From NCBI RefSeq assembly GCF_900107635.1, contig NZ_FNRD01000001.1:682001-746000 (forward strand): DNA of 64,000 nucleotides, given 5' to 3'. The notes below the pieces were generated by a model, which saw only the letters and a list, made by a program, of their open reading frames with translations, was not told the origin of the DNA and searched no databases. Each line of letters starts with the position of its first letter. Within the stretch, counting starts at the first letter, position 1. The DNA comes from Flavobacterium gillisiae. GTDB lineage: Bacteria; Bacteroidota; Bacteroidia; Flavobacteriales; Flavobacteriaceae. Positions 38,227-48,704 of this stretch are shown here, piece after piece. The translations under genes and the position numbers were made by a program.

Positions 38227-39451
38227 CTATTTTTTTAATTCAAATTTCCCGCCTTGATTGCAGTAAATTAAATTAGAATTAGATTCGAATTTTTTATAAC
38301 ATGAATCTGCTGTTTTTTCAACTAATATGAAGTTGCTTTGGTAAGAAATGTAAATTAATTCAACCCCGTTGTTTGTTGTTATAGTCGTTTTATCGTCAAC
38401 AAAAATAAAATCAACTTCACCATTATCTTTATAAATCCATACTTTTGGTTTTGTAGGATCGTTAGAACTCAAGATACTTCCTTCTGAAGCATTTGTAAAG
38501 CGATCTACTTTTAATTTTCCAGTTTGTGTTTTTCCATTTTGTATTACACTACCGTTGATGTAAATATAATAAGCTGAATCATAAGTTAGGTTATCAACTT
38601 TTACACCAGAGTTTTTTGAATTAACAGTAATAAAGCTATCGATAGTAGCTTTTGCCTCTGTTGGCCACATACTGAACATTCCGGCACCTTGTTTAGCTGT
38701 TTCTAAATAGTCTAAAGACTTGTCGAAGTCGTTTAGAAGTAGTTGAGTAAGTGATAGATTAAGGTAGATAACCTTGTTATAATCTTTTGTTTTTATTTTT
38801 TTATATTCTTTAGCTACATAAGTTAAATAAAATTTTTCCATTTCATTTAAGTATGTTCGATCTGTTGAATTAGTTTCGGTCTTTTTTAAAAACTCATCTG
38901 TTTTAGTGTTAAATGCGACAAGTTCAGCGAATTCTTCTGCTTTGTCAAAAAAACCATAATTAAAAGAAATCTCTTTTTCGCTAATGATGATGTTATTATC
39001 AGTTAAATATTTATACCCGATATTATTTAAATCATTTGTTAAACTTGTGTACGGTTTTCCATTATAAGTAGGAGAATATAACATAGCATTAGATCCTTTC
39101 TCATATAGTATCTCGTTGTTTTTTCCTAAAACTAAATATTTGAAATCTCCATCTAATAAATATTGACCATTACTCGCTTTTTTATAAGTAGCACCTTTGT
39201 ATCCCATTAAAACTCTAACATCTGGATTAATGGTGTCTTTTTTAGAATAATCTTCGATTGTATTTCTTGTTAGCAAAATCAGCGTTCCAAGTGTCATCAC
39301 CTTGAATGATAATGTTGTAAGTCAGAATGTTTTTGAATAATTCGGATTTCGGAATGTTAATTTTAATTTTTTTCTTTTCTGTATCTGCTTTTTGAGCATA
39401 GGAAGCACTACTAATCGCAGTTAATAATAAGAATAAGATTATTTTTTTCAT
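38227..39451 (-). pseudogene. Frameshifted secreted-protein gene (or sequencing error)
   Basis: The minus-strand frame starting at 39451 encodes a signal peptide (ILFLLLTAISSASYAQ) and runs to a stop at 39242 (69 aa). A second frame from 39300 down to 38227 (357 aa) continues with no signal peptide of its own. The two overlap by 59 nt. Removing one A from the AAA at 39263-39265 joins them seamlessly (…WNADFANKNTIEDYSKKDTINPD…). The simplest reading is one ~400-aa secreted protein interrupted by a single +1 base, either a genuine mutation or an assembly error. The C-terminal part is Lys- and Asn-rich, with no recognised domain. Function unknown. Confidence 0.75.
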
Positions 39452-39737
39452 ATTTTTTTTTCAAAAGTATAATTCTAATCAATTATTGTCAAATTTTTAC
39501 TACTTTTTTTAGTAAAAAAAAAATAATATTTATTTGATTATCGTGAAAAAATAATTTTTATCATTAAACTTTATATTAATACTCTTTTAAGCTAGTAATT
39601 GGTATTTAAAATTTATAATTAAGCTGTTATAACTATCAAAGTTGTATTTAATTATTTTGTTAACTTAAAATAACGAAGAGGAAACAATTATTAAAAAAAT
39701 GTGTAAATTGCACTCTTAAAATTATCATATTCTCAAA

Positions 39738-42700
39738 ATGAATCCACAAACACCCTATATCCCTAAGAATAAAGTAAGAATTGTTACTGCAGCCTCTCTT
39801 TTTGATGGTCATGACGCAGCTATTAATATAATGCGAAGAATTATTCAATCTACCGGTGTTGAGGTAATTCACCTTGGTCATGACCGCAGTGTCGAAGAAG
39901 TAGTGAATACTGCGATTCAAGAAGATGCAAATGCGATCGCATTGACATCTTATCAAGGAGGTCATAATGAGTATTTTAAATACATGTATGATTTGCTTGT
40001 CGAAAAAGGAGCAGGACACATTAAGATATTTGGAGGCGGAGGCGGAGTGATCTTGCCTTCTGAAATTGAAGAATTACAAGCCTATGGAATTACCCGTATT
40101 TACGCACCAGATGATGGTCGTTCTATGGGATTACAAGGAATGATAAATGATTTGGTTGAGCGTTCCGATTTTCCAACAGGAGATAAGCTGACCAATGAAG
40201 TGGAACAATTAGCGTCAAAAAATCCAACAGCGATCGCAAGAATTATTTCTGCGGCAGAGAATTTTCCGGAAATTGCGAAACCAGCTTTGGCTGCTATTCA
40301 TAAAATGAACGAAACTTGCACTACACCAGTTCTTGGAATTACTGGAACAGGAGGTTCAGGGAAATCCTCTTTAGTGGATGAGTTGGTTCGTCGTTTTCTA
40401 ATCGATTTTCCAGAGAAAACAATTGGTTTGATTTCTGTAGATCCATCAAAACGAAAAACAGGAGGAGCGCTTCTAGGAGACAGAATCCGAATGAATGCAA
40501 TCAATAGTCCTAGAGTATATATGCGTTCTTTAGCAACGCGTCAATCTAATTTGGCCTTGTCTAAATATGTAGCCGATGCAATCCAAGTGATCAAAGCAGC
40601 TAAGTATGACATTATCATTTTAGAAACTTCTGGTATCGGTCAGTCGGATACAGAGATTATGGATCATTCAGATGTATCATTATATGTAATGACACCGGAG
40701 TTTGGTGCTGCAACTCAATTAGAGAAAATCGACATGCTTGATTTTGCTGATTTAGTAGCATTAAACAAGTTTGACAAACGTGGAGCTTTAGATGCTATTC
40801 GCGATGTTAAAAAACAATACCAACGCAACCATAATCTATGGGATGTGAATCCTGATGAAATGCCCGTTTTCGGAACTATTGCTTCACAGTTCAATGATCC
40901 AGGAATGAATACGTTGTACAAAGCGATTATGGATAAGGTTGTTGAAAAAACAAATTCCGATTTGAAATCAACATTCGAAATCACTCGTGAAATGAGCGAG
41001 AAGATTTACGTTATTCCACCACATAGAACTCGTTACCTATCTGAGATTGCGGAAAGCAACCGTCATTATGATGAAACGGCGGTGACTCAAGAACAAGTGG
41101 CTCAAAAACTATACGGTATTTTTAAAACATTGGAAACAGTTTCAGGAAAATTACCTGTTATTACAAAAGCTGGAATTGATGATGCCTCTGTATTACCAAC
41201 TGCAATTGAATCTGAAAAAGTAGGAGTTGCTGAAAATAAAATTTTCCTGAATCTGTTACTGAATCAATTCGATAAAGTGAAAATGGATTTAGATCCGTAC
41301 AACTGGGAAATCATATTGACTTGGAATGAAAAAGTAAATAAATATAAAAATCCTGTTTATACTTTTAAAGTACGTGATAGAGAAATAAAAATGGCGACAC
41401 ATACAGAGTCCCTTTCTCATTCTCAAATCCCGAAAATTGCTTTACCAAAGTACCATGCTTGGGGAGATATTCTACGTTGGTGTTTACAGGAGAATGTTCC
41501 TGGAGAATTTCCTTTTACCGCTGGTTTATATCCTTTTAAACGTGAAGGAGAAGATCCTTCTCGTATGTTTGCAGGTGAAGGTGGGCCGGAAAGAACAAAC
41601 AAACGTTTCCATTACGTAAGTGCGGGTTTGCCGGCAAAACGATTGTCAACCGCTTTTGATAGTGTGACTTTATATGGAAATGATCCTCACATCCGTCCTG
41701 ATATTTACGGAAAAATCGGGAATGCGGGAGTTTCTATCTGTTGTTTAGATGATGCTAAAAAATTGTATTCTGGTTTTGATTTGGTTCATGCCATGACATC
41801 AGTGAGTATGACTATCAACGGGCCAGCGCCTATGTTGTTAGGTTTTTTCATGAATGCAGCCATCGATCAGCAATGTGAGTATTACATTAAAGAAAACGGT
41901 TTAGAAAAAGAAGTTGCCGTAAAAATCAATGCTATATATAAAGGAAAAGGGGTTGAAAGACCACATTACCAAGGTGATTTACCGGCTGGAAATAGCGGTT
42001 TAGGATTGATGCTTTTGGGTGTGACTGGAGATCAGGTTTTACCTATGGATGTTTATAATGAAATAAAAGCGAGAACCTTGTCACAAGTTCGTGGAACCGT
42101 TCAAGCAGATATTTTAAAAGAAGACCAGGCACAAAACACCTGTATTTTTTCTACTGAATTTGCATTGCGCTTAATGGGTGATGTGCAGGAATATTTCATC
42201 ACTAAAAACGTAAGGAACTTTTATTCGGTTTCTATATCAGGTTATCACATTGCTGAAGCAGGTGCCAATCCAATTACACAATTGGCTTTCACACTTTCAA
42301 ATGGATTTACGTATGTAGAGTACTATTTAAGTCGCGGAATGAGCATCAATGATTTCGGACCTAACTTATCGTTCTTCTTTTCGAATGGAGTAGATCCTGA
42401 ATATGCAGTTATTGGTCGTGTAGCACGTAAAATTTGGGCGAAAGCCATGAAAAATAAATATGGCGCTAATGAACGCGCTCAAATGTTGAAATACCATATT
42501 CAAACATCAGGTCGTTCTTTGCACGCACAAGAAATTGATTTCAATGATATCCGTACGACTTTACAGGCCTTGTACGCGATTTATGACAACTGTAATTCAT
42601 TGCATACGAATGCGTACGATGAAGCAATCACAACGCCAACGGAGGAATCTGTGCGTCGTGCGATGGCGATTCAGTTGATTATCAATAAAGAATTAGGTCT

Positions 42701-43190
42701 GGCTAAAAATGAGAATCCAATTCAAGGTGCTTTTATCATCGAAGAATTAACTGATTTGGTTGAAGCTGCCGTATTGTTAGAATTTGACAGAATCACTGAA
42801 CGTGGTGGCGTTCTAGGAGCTATGGAAACTATGTACCAACGTTCTAAAATTCAGGAAGAAAGTTTGTATTATGAAACGTTGAAACACACTGGAGAATTCC
42901 CAATCATAGGAGTGAATACGTTCTTGAGTTCGAAAGGATCGCCAACAGTTATTCCTGCTGAGGTTATTCGTGCTACTGAAGAAGAGAAAAAATACCAAAT
43001 CACAATGTTAGATAATTTGCATAAAGCAAATCACGACCAAGTAGATGAGATTTTGAATACAATTCAAGAAGCGGCGATTAGTAACGAAAACTTATTCGAT
43101 CATTTAATGGAAGCGACTAAGGTTTGTTCTTTGGGACAAATCACTGCTGCGTTATTTGAAGTAGGTGGTCAATACAGAAGAAATATGTAA
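39738..43190 (+). CDS. icmF: IcmF: fused acyl-CoA mutase with GTPase chaperone
   Basis: This 1150-aa fusion enzyme isomerises isobutyryl-CoA to n-butyryl-CoA (some homologues act on isovaleryl/pivalyl-CoA) using adenosylcobalamin. Domain order is: B12-binding (residues ~12-145, with DGHDAA at 23-28), MeaB-like GTPase (Walker A GTGGSGKS at 202-209) and the large mutase domain (~530-1150). The GTPase protects and reloads the cofactor. The B12-first, GTPase-in-middle arrangement separates IcmF from methylmalonyl-CoA mutase, whose B12 domain is C-terminal. Substrate specificity cannot be fixed here. It is a single gene preceded by an A/T-rich promoter region. Confidence 0.95.
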   Translation: MNPQTPYIPKNKVRIVTAASLFDGHDAAINIMRRIIQSTGVEVIHLGHDRSVEEVVNTAIQEDANAIALTSYQGGHNEYFKYMYDLLVEKGAGHIKIFGGGGGVILPSEIEELQAYGITRIYAPDDGRSMGLQGMINDLVERSDFPTGDKLTNEVEQLASKNPTAIARIISAAENFPEIAKPALAAIHKMNETCTTPVLGITGTGGSGKSSLVDELVRRFLIDFPEKTIGLISVDPSKRKTGGALLGDRIRMNAINSPRVYMRSLATRQSNLALSKYVADAIQVIKAAKYDIIILETSGIGQSDTEIMDHSDVSLYVMTPEFGAATQLEKIDMLDFADLVALNKFDKRGALDAIRDVKKQYQRNHNLWDVNPDEMPVFGTIASQFNDPGMNTLYKAIMDKVVEKTNSDLKSTFEITREMSEKIYVIPPHRTRYLSEIAESNRHYDETAVTQEQVAQKLYGIFKTLETVSGKLPVITKAGIDDASVLPTAIESEKVGVAENKIFLNLLLNQFDKVKMDLDPYNWEIILTWNEKVNKYKNPVYTFKVRDREIKMATHTESLSHSQIPKIALPKYHAWGDILRWCLQENVPGEFPFTAGLYPFKREGEDPSRMFAGEGGPERTNKRFHYVSAGLPAKRLSTAFDSVTLYGNDPHIRPDIYGKIGNAGVSICCLDDAKKLYSGFDLVHAMTSVSMTINGPAPMLLGFFMNAAIDQQCEYYIKENGLEKEVAVKINAIYKGKGVERPHYQGDLPAGNSGLGLMLLGVTGDQVLPMDVYNEIKARTLSQVRGTVQADILKEDQAQNTCIFSTEFALRLMGDVQEYFITKNVRNFYSVSISGYHIAEAGANPITQLAFTLSNGFTYVEYYLSRGMSINDFGPNLSFFFSNGVDPEYAVIGRVARKIWAKAMKNKYGANERAQMLKYHIQTSGRSLHAQEIDFNDIRTTLQALYAIYDNCNSLHTNAYDEAITTPTEESVRRAMAIQLIINKELGLAKNENPIQGAFIIEELTDLVEAAVLLEFDRITERGGVLGAMETMYQRSKIQEESLYYETLKHTGEFPIIGVNTFLSSKGSPTVIPAEVIRATEEEKKYQITMLDNLHKANHDQVDEILNTIQEAAISNENLFDHLMEATKVCSLGQITAALFEVGGQYRRNM

Positions 43191-43200
43191 GCAGAGAACC

Positions 43201-43404
43201 GCTTTTTTGCAGAGCAAAAAAGCGTGTGAATCGCTTATCCTGATTTTTATCGGGATCTCATCGAGCGGCGATTTTGTTTATTTTGCTCTGCAAAAAAGCG
43301 TGTGAATCGCTTATCCCGATGTCTATCGGGATCTCTTAAAGCAGAGTGTTAATTGCTCTGCAAAAAAGCATGTGAATCGCTTATCTCGATTTTTATCGGG
43401 ATCT
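43201..43404. repeat. Three 45-bp palindromic repeats downstream of icmF
   Basis: Near-identical units start with GCAAAAAAGCGTGTGAATCG and end ATCGGGATCT at 43214-43258, 43290-43334 and 43360-43404. Each contains a CCCGAT...ATCGGG-type inverted repeat (imperfect in copies 1 and 3). Copies 2 and 3 are preceded by TTGCTCT. The first copy begins inside a perfect 10-bp inverted repeat (43201-43223). They resemble dispersed bacterial palindromic (REP-like) units, and their arms match the palindrome at 24005-24022. Confidence 0.85.
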
Positions 43405-43411
43405 TTTACCG

Positions 43412-43439
43412 AAAAACCTTCCATTTATGGAAGGTTTTT
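43412..43439. terminator. Terminator after icmF
   Basis: AAAAACCTTCCAT and ATGGAAGGTTTTT form a perfect 13-bp stem ending in T residues. Confidence 0.85.
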
Positions 43440-44159
43440 TCATTTCTAGTATGCGCTACTATTAGAGTAGTAGAGGTTCAATATTTTAAAAGTAATAGCG
43501 GTTTATGGAACTTTAGAAAACCTACTGTAGTAACATGGTATAAATTTAAAAAAGCGTTCTAAAACAATGAAATAGTAATGTCTTGAGCTATTTACCAACT
43601 ATTAGTAGTTTAACCGTAATACTATTCTTAGGTTAACAATTAATTTGTAATACAAAAGCTAATAAACTAATTATCAATACTTTAACAAGGCTAAAGTTGT
43701 TAATATTGTGTTTTTGTAATGGGTTTCTTTAATGACCCTGTTTTTTATCGGCGATAATAGGATTTTGTCTATTTGGAGATGTTTTTATTCTTTTTTTTTT
43801 GATTAATGGGTAACTTTATTTAACAATAAAAAGCAATTCATTTTTTAATAACGACATTTTTTAATAAGGATTTTTTTTAGTTTAAAACTTTTCTTTTCGA
43901 ATATTGGTTTTATCACAAATTGGAAATAATGTTTATTTTTTTTAACGCTGCCCCAAGCTTTTTTTTATCAATTCTCCTACTTTAATTTTAATTATTGAGC
44001 TTTTAGAAGTTCAAAAGAAGGGTTTTGTTAGTAGCAAAATATCCTTTAACTGACGGTCCACTTCATATTTTTTATGAAGGTGTTTTTTCTTAATAGTTTC
44101 TTCCCTGAGTCTATAAACTACCTATATAACATGTTTTATGAAGTAAAAATACTATTATT
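43440..44159. other. Long A/T-rich leader region of the first T9SS cargo gene
   Basis: No gene is supported in these ~720 bp; a 69-codon frame at 43353-43562 runs through the repeats and terminator and is rejected. The last ~35 bp (CCTATATAA...AAAATACTATTATT before the ATG) closely match the sequence before the gene at 48705, as do a few upstream patches such as AAAATATCCTTT. This suggests a duplicated leader or promoter. Confidence 0.6.
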
Positions 44160-47100
44160 ATGAAAAAGATTACAATTTTATCGAAGCTAAAAGTATGGCA
44201 AGAGTATTGTCAAACTTTTTCCTGCCGTTTAAAAGCAGGTTTTTCAGATTTTTTTGAAACGAGTAGATCTACGAAGAGACTCGTTTTTTATGTAACGCTG
44301 CTACTTTTAGGGATTGGTTTTATATCAAATTCCTATGGGCAGGATGTAGGTTCATCTGCTGTTAAAGCTAATTTTGGAATTGATGGGGATGCTTATTCAG
44401 GCTTGTTTAAGTTTCAAACTAATCCACCACCTAATCCAGCTATTTCGGGACCATATGATGATTGGTTTTTAGGTGCATCTGGTTTAGGGGTGATAGATCA
44501 GGCAATACCACCTTTTTCAAATCCGGCTTCAGACGCAATTCCGAATCCGATGACAAATACGTCTTTTCAGCGAAGACAATCCATATTTGCCCCTACGGCT
44601 CCATTTCCTTTTCCTGTAGTTCCTCTTGAAGGTTATAAAGATGACGATCCTTCAACTTGGTCAGGAAAATATCTATGGCTGGATGCGGTTTACGGACGCG
44701 ATACTTACGTAAAGGGAGGTAGTGCCGAAACATCCTATTTTGCAGGCGGCGCAGATAAAAATTCAGATAATCCGAATAGCTGGACTATTGGGACTGCGGG
44801 AAGTGTTCCTCAAAAAACTGACATCATTGATGTATATGCACATCTAAGAGGGCAAGATATTAGAATACCTTTTTCAGATGTGCCAGACCACAAAGATCCT
44901 AGACCTTTTGGGACCCTATGGGCTTATGCGGGAGCTTCTTTAGTGGTTACCAACGGTAACAAGCATGTCGATTTTGAATTCTTCCGTACTGCATTATCTA
45001 AACCGGCAGACTTGTCTGTTCCTGGAGCGACCGGTCCTGATGGAGGTCGAACCGCATTTACTTTTGACCCACTAGACGGTTCTGTTGCGATTCCGGGAAC
45101 CATCATTATTTCGGTAGATTACATCAATGGGGGAAATGTTCCTTCTATTAGGGTCAGAGTTTGGATGAGTCAAGCGACTTTTGATGGATATACTACAAAG
45201 GTGAATAGCCCTTTTAATGTTGATAAAAGTGTAGCTTTCGAAAAAGGTACCGGTTCAGGGGTTTATGGTTATGCTGCCATTAATCCTATAGGATCGGGTG
45301 TAAATATGTGGGGTAGGGTTAATGATGATTTTGCTACATTTGAAAACTCTCGTACACAAGCACCACCATGGCATACATGGGAAGGAACTACGCCAACAGA
45401 TGTAGATATGTATACTCGATATCAGTTTGTTGAAATAGGAATTAATCTAACGGCTTTTGGATTGGATAAACGTGGGGAACAAAGTCCATGTAGCAATTTA
45501 CTGGGTAGTTTATTGGTTAAAACGCGTAGTAGTGGTGGTGGACCAAATGAGAGCGCTTTTGGCAGTGAGTTGAAAGACTTTGCCGGGCCTTATTTGTTTG
45601 GATTTACTGGAGAACAACCAGAGATCGCTGCGAAACCCCTCGTTAAATGCGAAAATGGCGCAACAGGTAAGGCTACATTTGACCTGAACGAAGCTATTGA
45701 CACAGAGAATAGTACAGCAGAAACGACAATAACATTCCATAACAACGAAATTGACGCAGAGGAAGGGGATAATCCAATTATTTCTCCAGAAAGTTACGAC
45801 CTGGAAATTGCTAATAGTCCGAAAACAATTTGGGTACGTAGTCTTCGTCCTGGTAGCGAATGTGATAATGTTACTTCTTTTACGGTTACCGTGAATGCAA
45901 ATCCAACGGTTACGGTAAATAGCCCAACGATTTGTGCAGATGCTATAAGTGCAACTATTACGGCGACACCAAGTCCAGCAGGAACATATACATATAAATG
46001 GACAGTTCCGGCAACAGCGACAGATCCAGGCAATGTAGCCAGTTTTGATGCCAGTGTAGCGGGAGAATATAGTGTGGTGATTACCGATGGAACCAGTACA
46101 AAATGTACAGGAACCGGAAAAGGCAAATTGACAATCAATGCGAATCCAACGGTTACGGTAAATAGCCCAACGATTTGTGCATCTGATAAAACTGGAAAAA
46201 TCACAGCGACACCAAGTCCAGCAGGAACATATACATATAAATGGACAGTTCCGGCAACAGCGACAGATCCAGGCAATGTAGCCAGTTTTGATGCCAGTGT
46301 AGCAGGTAAATATACAGTAGTGATTACTGACGGAACCAGTACAAAATGTACAGGAACAGGATTTGGTAATTTGACTATCAATGCGAATCCAACGGTTACG
46401 GTAAATAGCCCAACGATTTGTGCATCTGATAAAACTGGAAAAATCACAGCGACACCAAGTCCAGCAGGAACATATACATATAAATGGACAGTTCCGGCAA
46501 CAGCGACAGATCCAGGCAATGTAGCCAGTTTTGATGCCAGTGTAGCAGGTAAATATACAGTAGTGATTACTGACGGAACCAATACAAAATGTACAGGAAC
46601 TGGAAATGGAACATTGACCATTAATGCAAATCCAACCTGTGAAATTACTGGAGAACAAACCATTTGTGCCGGAGATAGTTCTACATTTACTGCAGTTGCA
46701 GGAATGAAAAGCTACTCATGGACTGGACCTGGAGGTTTCACTTCAACTGATCGTGAAATCACGGTGACAGTTGCAGGTATTTACGAAGTTACAATCACCA
46801 ATTCAAATGATTGTTCAAGTAAATGTTCAAGAGAACTTACCGTTGAATCTTGCGGAGGACCATTATGTACTTATACTCAAGGAGCTTATGGTAATTCTGG
46901 AGGTAAATATTGTGATGGAACAGACGCAGGAATTTCCACTACTAATCTAATTGCACAAGCATTAGCTAATGCCGGAAATTCAATTACTATTGGTAAACCT
47001 GGTCAGTCTGTTATCATGAGTTTAGGGGATGAAGGTTGTATCATTAAAGTAATGCCAGGGGGAGGTAAAGCTAGCGAACTTCCAGCAGTTAATATTGGTA

Positions 47101-47876
47101 TTTGTTCATTGACCCCTCCGTATTTGAAAAATGGCAGAATTAATAACGTACTTCTTTCACAAACCATTGCTATGGCGTTGAATATCAATATAACCAGTCC
47201 TTCAGATTTAGGAGGTTTTATATTGCAAGCAGGTACTTTGGCAACAGCCAAACCAGCTGGAGGATGTGGATCTGATATTCCAAAAGTGAGAGTATGTGGT
47301 TATTATGAAGGCGATATTTGGGTGCCAACTGTAAATGAATATACTTACAGAACATTCAGCGCCGCTGTTATTAATGCTATTACAGCTGATGGAAACGGAA
47401 AGAAAACCGTTGCCGGATTGTTAGATTTAGCAAACCGAGCTTTAGCTAATGTTGACGGAACTAAAAACATGGAGGATGGTGTATCATTATCTGAAATTGC
47501 AGGTGCCGTTGGTTCCATAAATGAAGTGTTTGACGAATGTGCTATATTCATAGGTTGGGATGTTTCTAAATGTTCTCCTGAACCAGTAGATTCTAGCACG
47601 ACTTCAAAAATTGAACTTGCTGGTTTTACAGCTAGTCCGGTTCCTTTCAGAGACGTTCTTAAAATCAAATATAATTTTGATTACGTGTCTAATGTGAAAA
47701 TTGAAGTATTCAATCCACAAGGAAAAGTGGTACTTACAAAATTGGACACAAATAGTTACTTGAACAAAGAAATCTCGTTAACACTTAGCTCTAACATAGA
47801 GCAAGAACAGGTTTATATTGTGAAACTGACTACTGATAGAGGAAGCAGTACTAAAACAGTAATGTCTTCACAATAG
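44160..47876 (+). CDS. T9SS type A cargo protein with three tandem ~81-aa repeats (putative adhesin)
   Basis: The 1238-aa secreted protein has an unusually long N-terminal cytoplasmic tail before its hydrophobic signal segment (LVFYVTLLLLGIGFISNSYG, ending ~60). A ~500-aa Asp/Gly/Pro-rich globular region follows. Three tandem Ig/PKD-like repeats come next (579-659, 660-740, 741-821; the last two almost identical), then a fourth divergent PKD-like domain (822-895). It ends with a T9SS type A sorting domain (~1155-1238, FTASPVPFRDVLKIKYNF ... YIVKLTTDRGSSTKTVM) that directs type IX export to the cell surface. Its closest relative here is the 48705 protein. Probable surface adhesin; ligand unknown. 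Confidence 0.88.
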   Translation: MKKITILSKLKVWQEYCQTFSCRLKAGFSDFFETSRSTKRLVFYVTLLLLGIGFISNSYGQDVGSSAVKANFGIDGDAYSGLFKFQTNPPPNPAISGPYDDWFLGASGLGVIDQAIPPFSNPASDAIPNPMTNTSFQRRQSIFAPTAPFPFPVVPLEGYKDDDPSTWSGKYLWLDAVYGRDTYVKGGSAETSYFAGGADKNSDNPNSWTIGTAGSVPQKTDIIDVYAHLRGQDIRIPFSDVPDHKDPRPFGTLWAYAGASLVVTNGNKHVDFEFFRTALSKPADLSVPGATGPDGGRTAFTFDPLDGSVAIPGTIIISVDYINGGNVPSIRVRVWMSQATFDGYTTKVNSPFNVDKSVAFEKGTGSGVYGYAAINPIGSGVNMWGRVNDDFATFENSRTQAPPWHTWEGTTPTDVDMYTRYQFVEIGINLTAFGLDKRGEQSPCSNLLGSLLVKTRSSGGGPNESAFGSELKDFAGPYLFGFTGEQPEIAAKPLVKCENGATGKATFDLNEAIDTENSTAETTITFHNNEIDAEEGDNPIISPESYDLEIANSPKTIWVRSLRPGSECDNVTSFTVTVNANPTVTVNSPTICADAISATITATPSPAGTYTYKWTVPATATDPGNVASFDASVAGEYSVVITDGTSTKCTGTGKGKLTINANPTVTVNSPTICASDKTGKITATPSPAGTYTYKWTVPATATDPGNVASFDASVAGKYTVVITDGTSTKCTGTGFGNLTINANPTVTVNSPTICASDKTGKITATPSPAGTYTYKWTVPATATDPGNVASFDASVAGKYTVVITDGTNTKCTGTGNGTLTINANPTCEITGEQTICAGDSSTFTAVAGMKSYSWTGPGGFTSTDREITVTVAGIYEVTITNSNDCSSKCSRELTVESCGGPLCTYTQGAYGNSGGKYCDGTDAGISTTNLIAQALANAGNSITIGKPGQSVIMSLGDEGCIIKVMPGGGKASELPAVNIGICSLTPPYLKNGRINNVLLSQTIAMALNINITSPSDLGGFILQAGTLATAKPAGGCGSDIPKVRVCGYYEGDIWVPTVNEYTYRTFSAAVINAITADGNGKKTVAGLLDLANRALANVDGTKNMEDGVSLSEIAGAVGSINEVFDECAIFIGWDVSKCSPEPVDSSTTSKIELAGFTASPVPFRDVLKIKYNFDYVSNVKIEVFNPQGKVVLTKLDTNSYLNKEISLTLSSNIEQEQVYIVKLTTDRGSSTKTVMSSQ
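45894..46622 (+). repeat. Three 243-bp in-frame tandem repeats
   Basis: Each unit begins AATGCAAATCC or AATGCGAATCC (45894, 46137, 46380), and the pattern restarts at 46623 before diverging. Units 2 and 3 are nearly identical over 243 bp, indicating recent duplication or gene conversion. The high G+C of the repeats produces long minus-strand shadow frames. Confidence 0.93.
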
Positions 47877-47930
47877 TAGAATTAATGATCTAATCCTATA
47901 AAATATAGAGAAGGATTATATACCAAAATT

Positions 47931-47959
47931 AAACCCCGAAAGTTTTACTTTCGGGGTTT
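47931..47959 (+). terminator. Terminator after the first T9SS cargo gene
   Basis: AAACCCCGAAAGT and ACTTTCGGGGTTT form a perfect 13-bp stem followed by T residues. Confidence 0.9.
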
Positions 47960-48704
47960 TTTTATGTTGTTTTTTTTACTGTTAAATTTCTGTATGTAAA
48001 AGCAATAATATAATCAGTAAATGTATTGATTATCAATTAGTTATGTGGTTTGTGAGCGGCGATTTTAGCGTACTAATTTTCTGAATTAAAAGTTTTTTAT
48101 CCGGTATATTTGTATATTGTCGGACATTTAATTTAAATATAAAATGGCTTTTATTTTATTGATTATCTTTGAGTACTCAAATGAATTGACTGCCATATTA
48201 TTAAGTAAAATGGTATAATGGTATAATGGTAAAAAAGAATGTAGTTATTGTTCCCCACAATAAAATATCCTTTTGATGAAGGTATCTTCAAAATATTTTG
48301 AAGGTGTTTAAATGTTACAGTACCTTTTACTGACCCAAAAGAAAATCTACTGTTACACTTCTTATTTAGTATTAATTTTAAACAATGGTTGTTTACAATC
48401 CTTTTGCTAGTTAAAATTCGTATTTCCCCACAAAAAGTGTTTTTTTAATGATTGAAAACCTGATAATTTATTTTTAGGTTGGACACTTATTGTGTGAAAG
48501 TTTTAGCTACCGAAATGTTCTTAATCTATTTTTTTCTGTCCCTTATTTTTTAAGATTATTGCTGCCCCTTAATGGTTTGTAAAAGTATTTATTTCAAGGA
48601 ATAAATAGCTTTTTGATGGTGTGCTTCATAGTTGTTTTTGTGAAGATTGTTTTTTTCCAAGTCTTTAAATTTCCTATATAATATGACATAAAAATACTAT
48701 TATT
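47960..48704. other. Long A/T-rich leader region of the second T9SS cargo gene
   Basis: About 745 bp without a gene. It contains short duplicated patches (TGGTATAATGGTATAATGGTA near 48210-48235) and a leader end (AAAAATACTATTATT before the ATG) shared with the 44160 gene. No classical promoter was identified. Confidence 0.55.

Noticed and set aside
39660-40019. 119-aa minus-strand frame at the start of icmF
   Set aside because: Fully opposite the well-supported icmF start; shadow.
43353-43562. 69-aa plus-strand frame after icmF
   Set aside because: It runs through the third 45-bp repeat and the terminator hairpin; no domain and implausible composition.
45510-46663. Two minus-strand frames (382 and 289 aa) opposite the repeats
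   Set aside because: They mirror the 243-bp repeats of the plus-strand gene; composition (Cys/Ile/Thr-rich) and lack of any domain show they are shadows.
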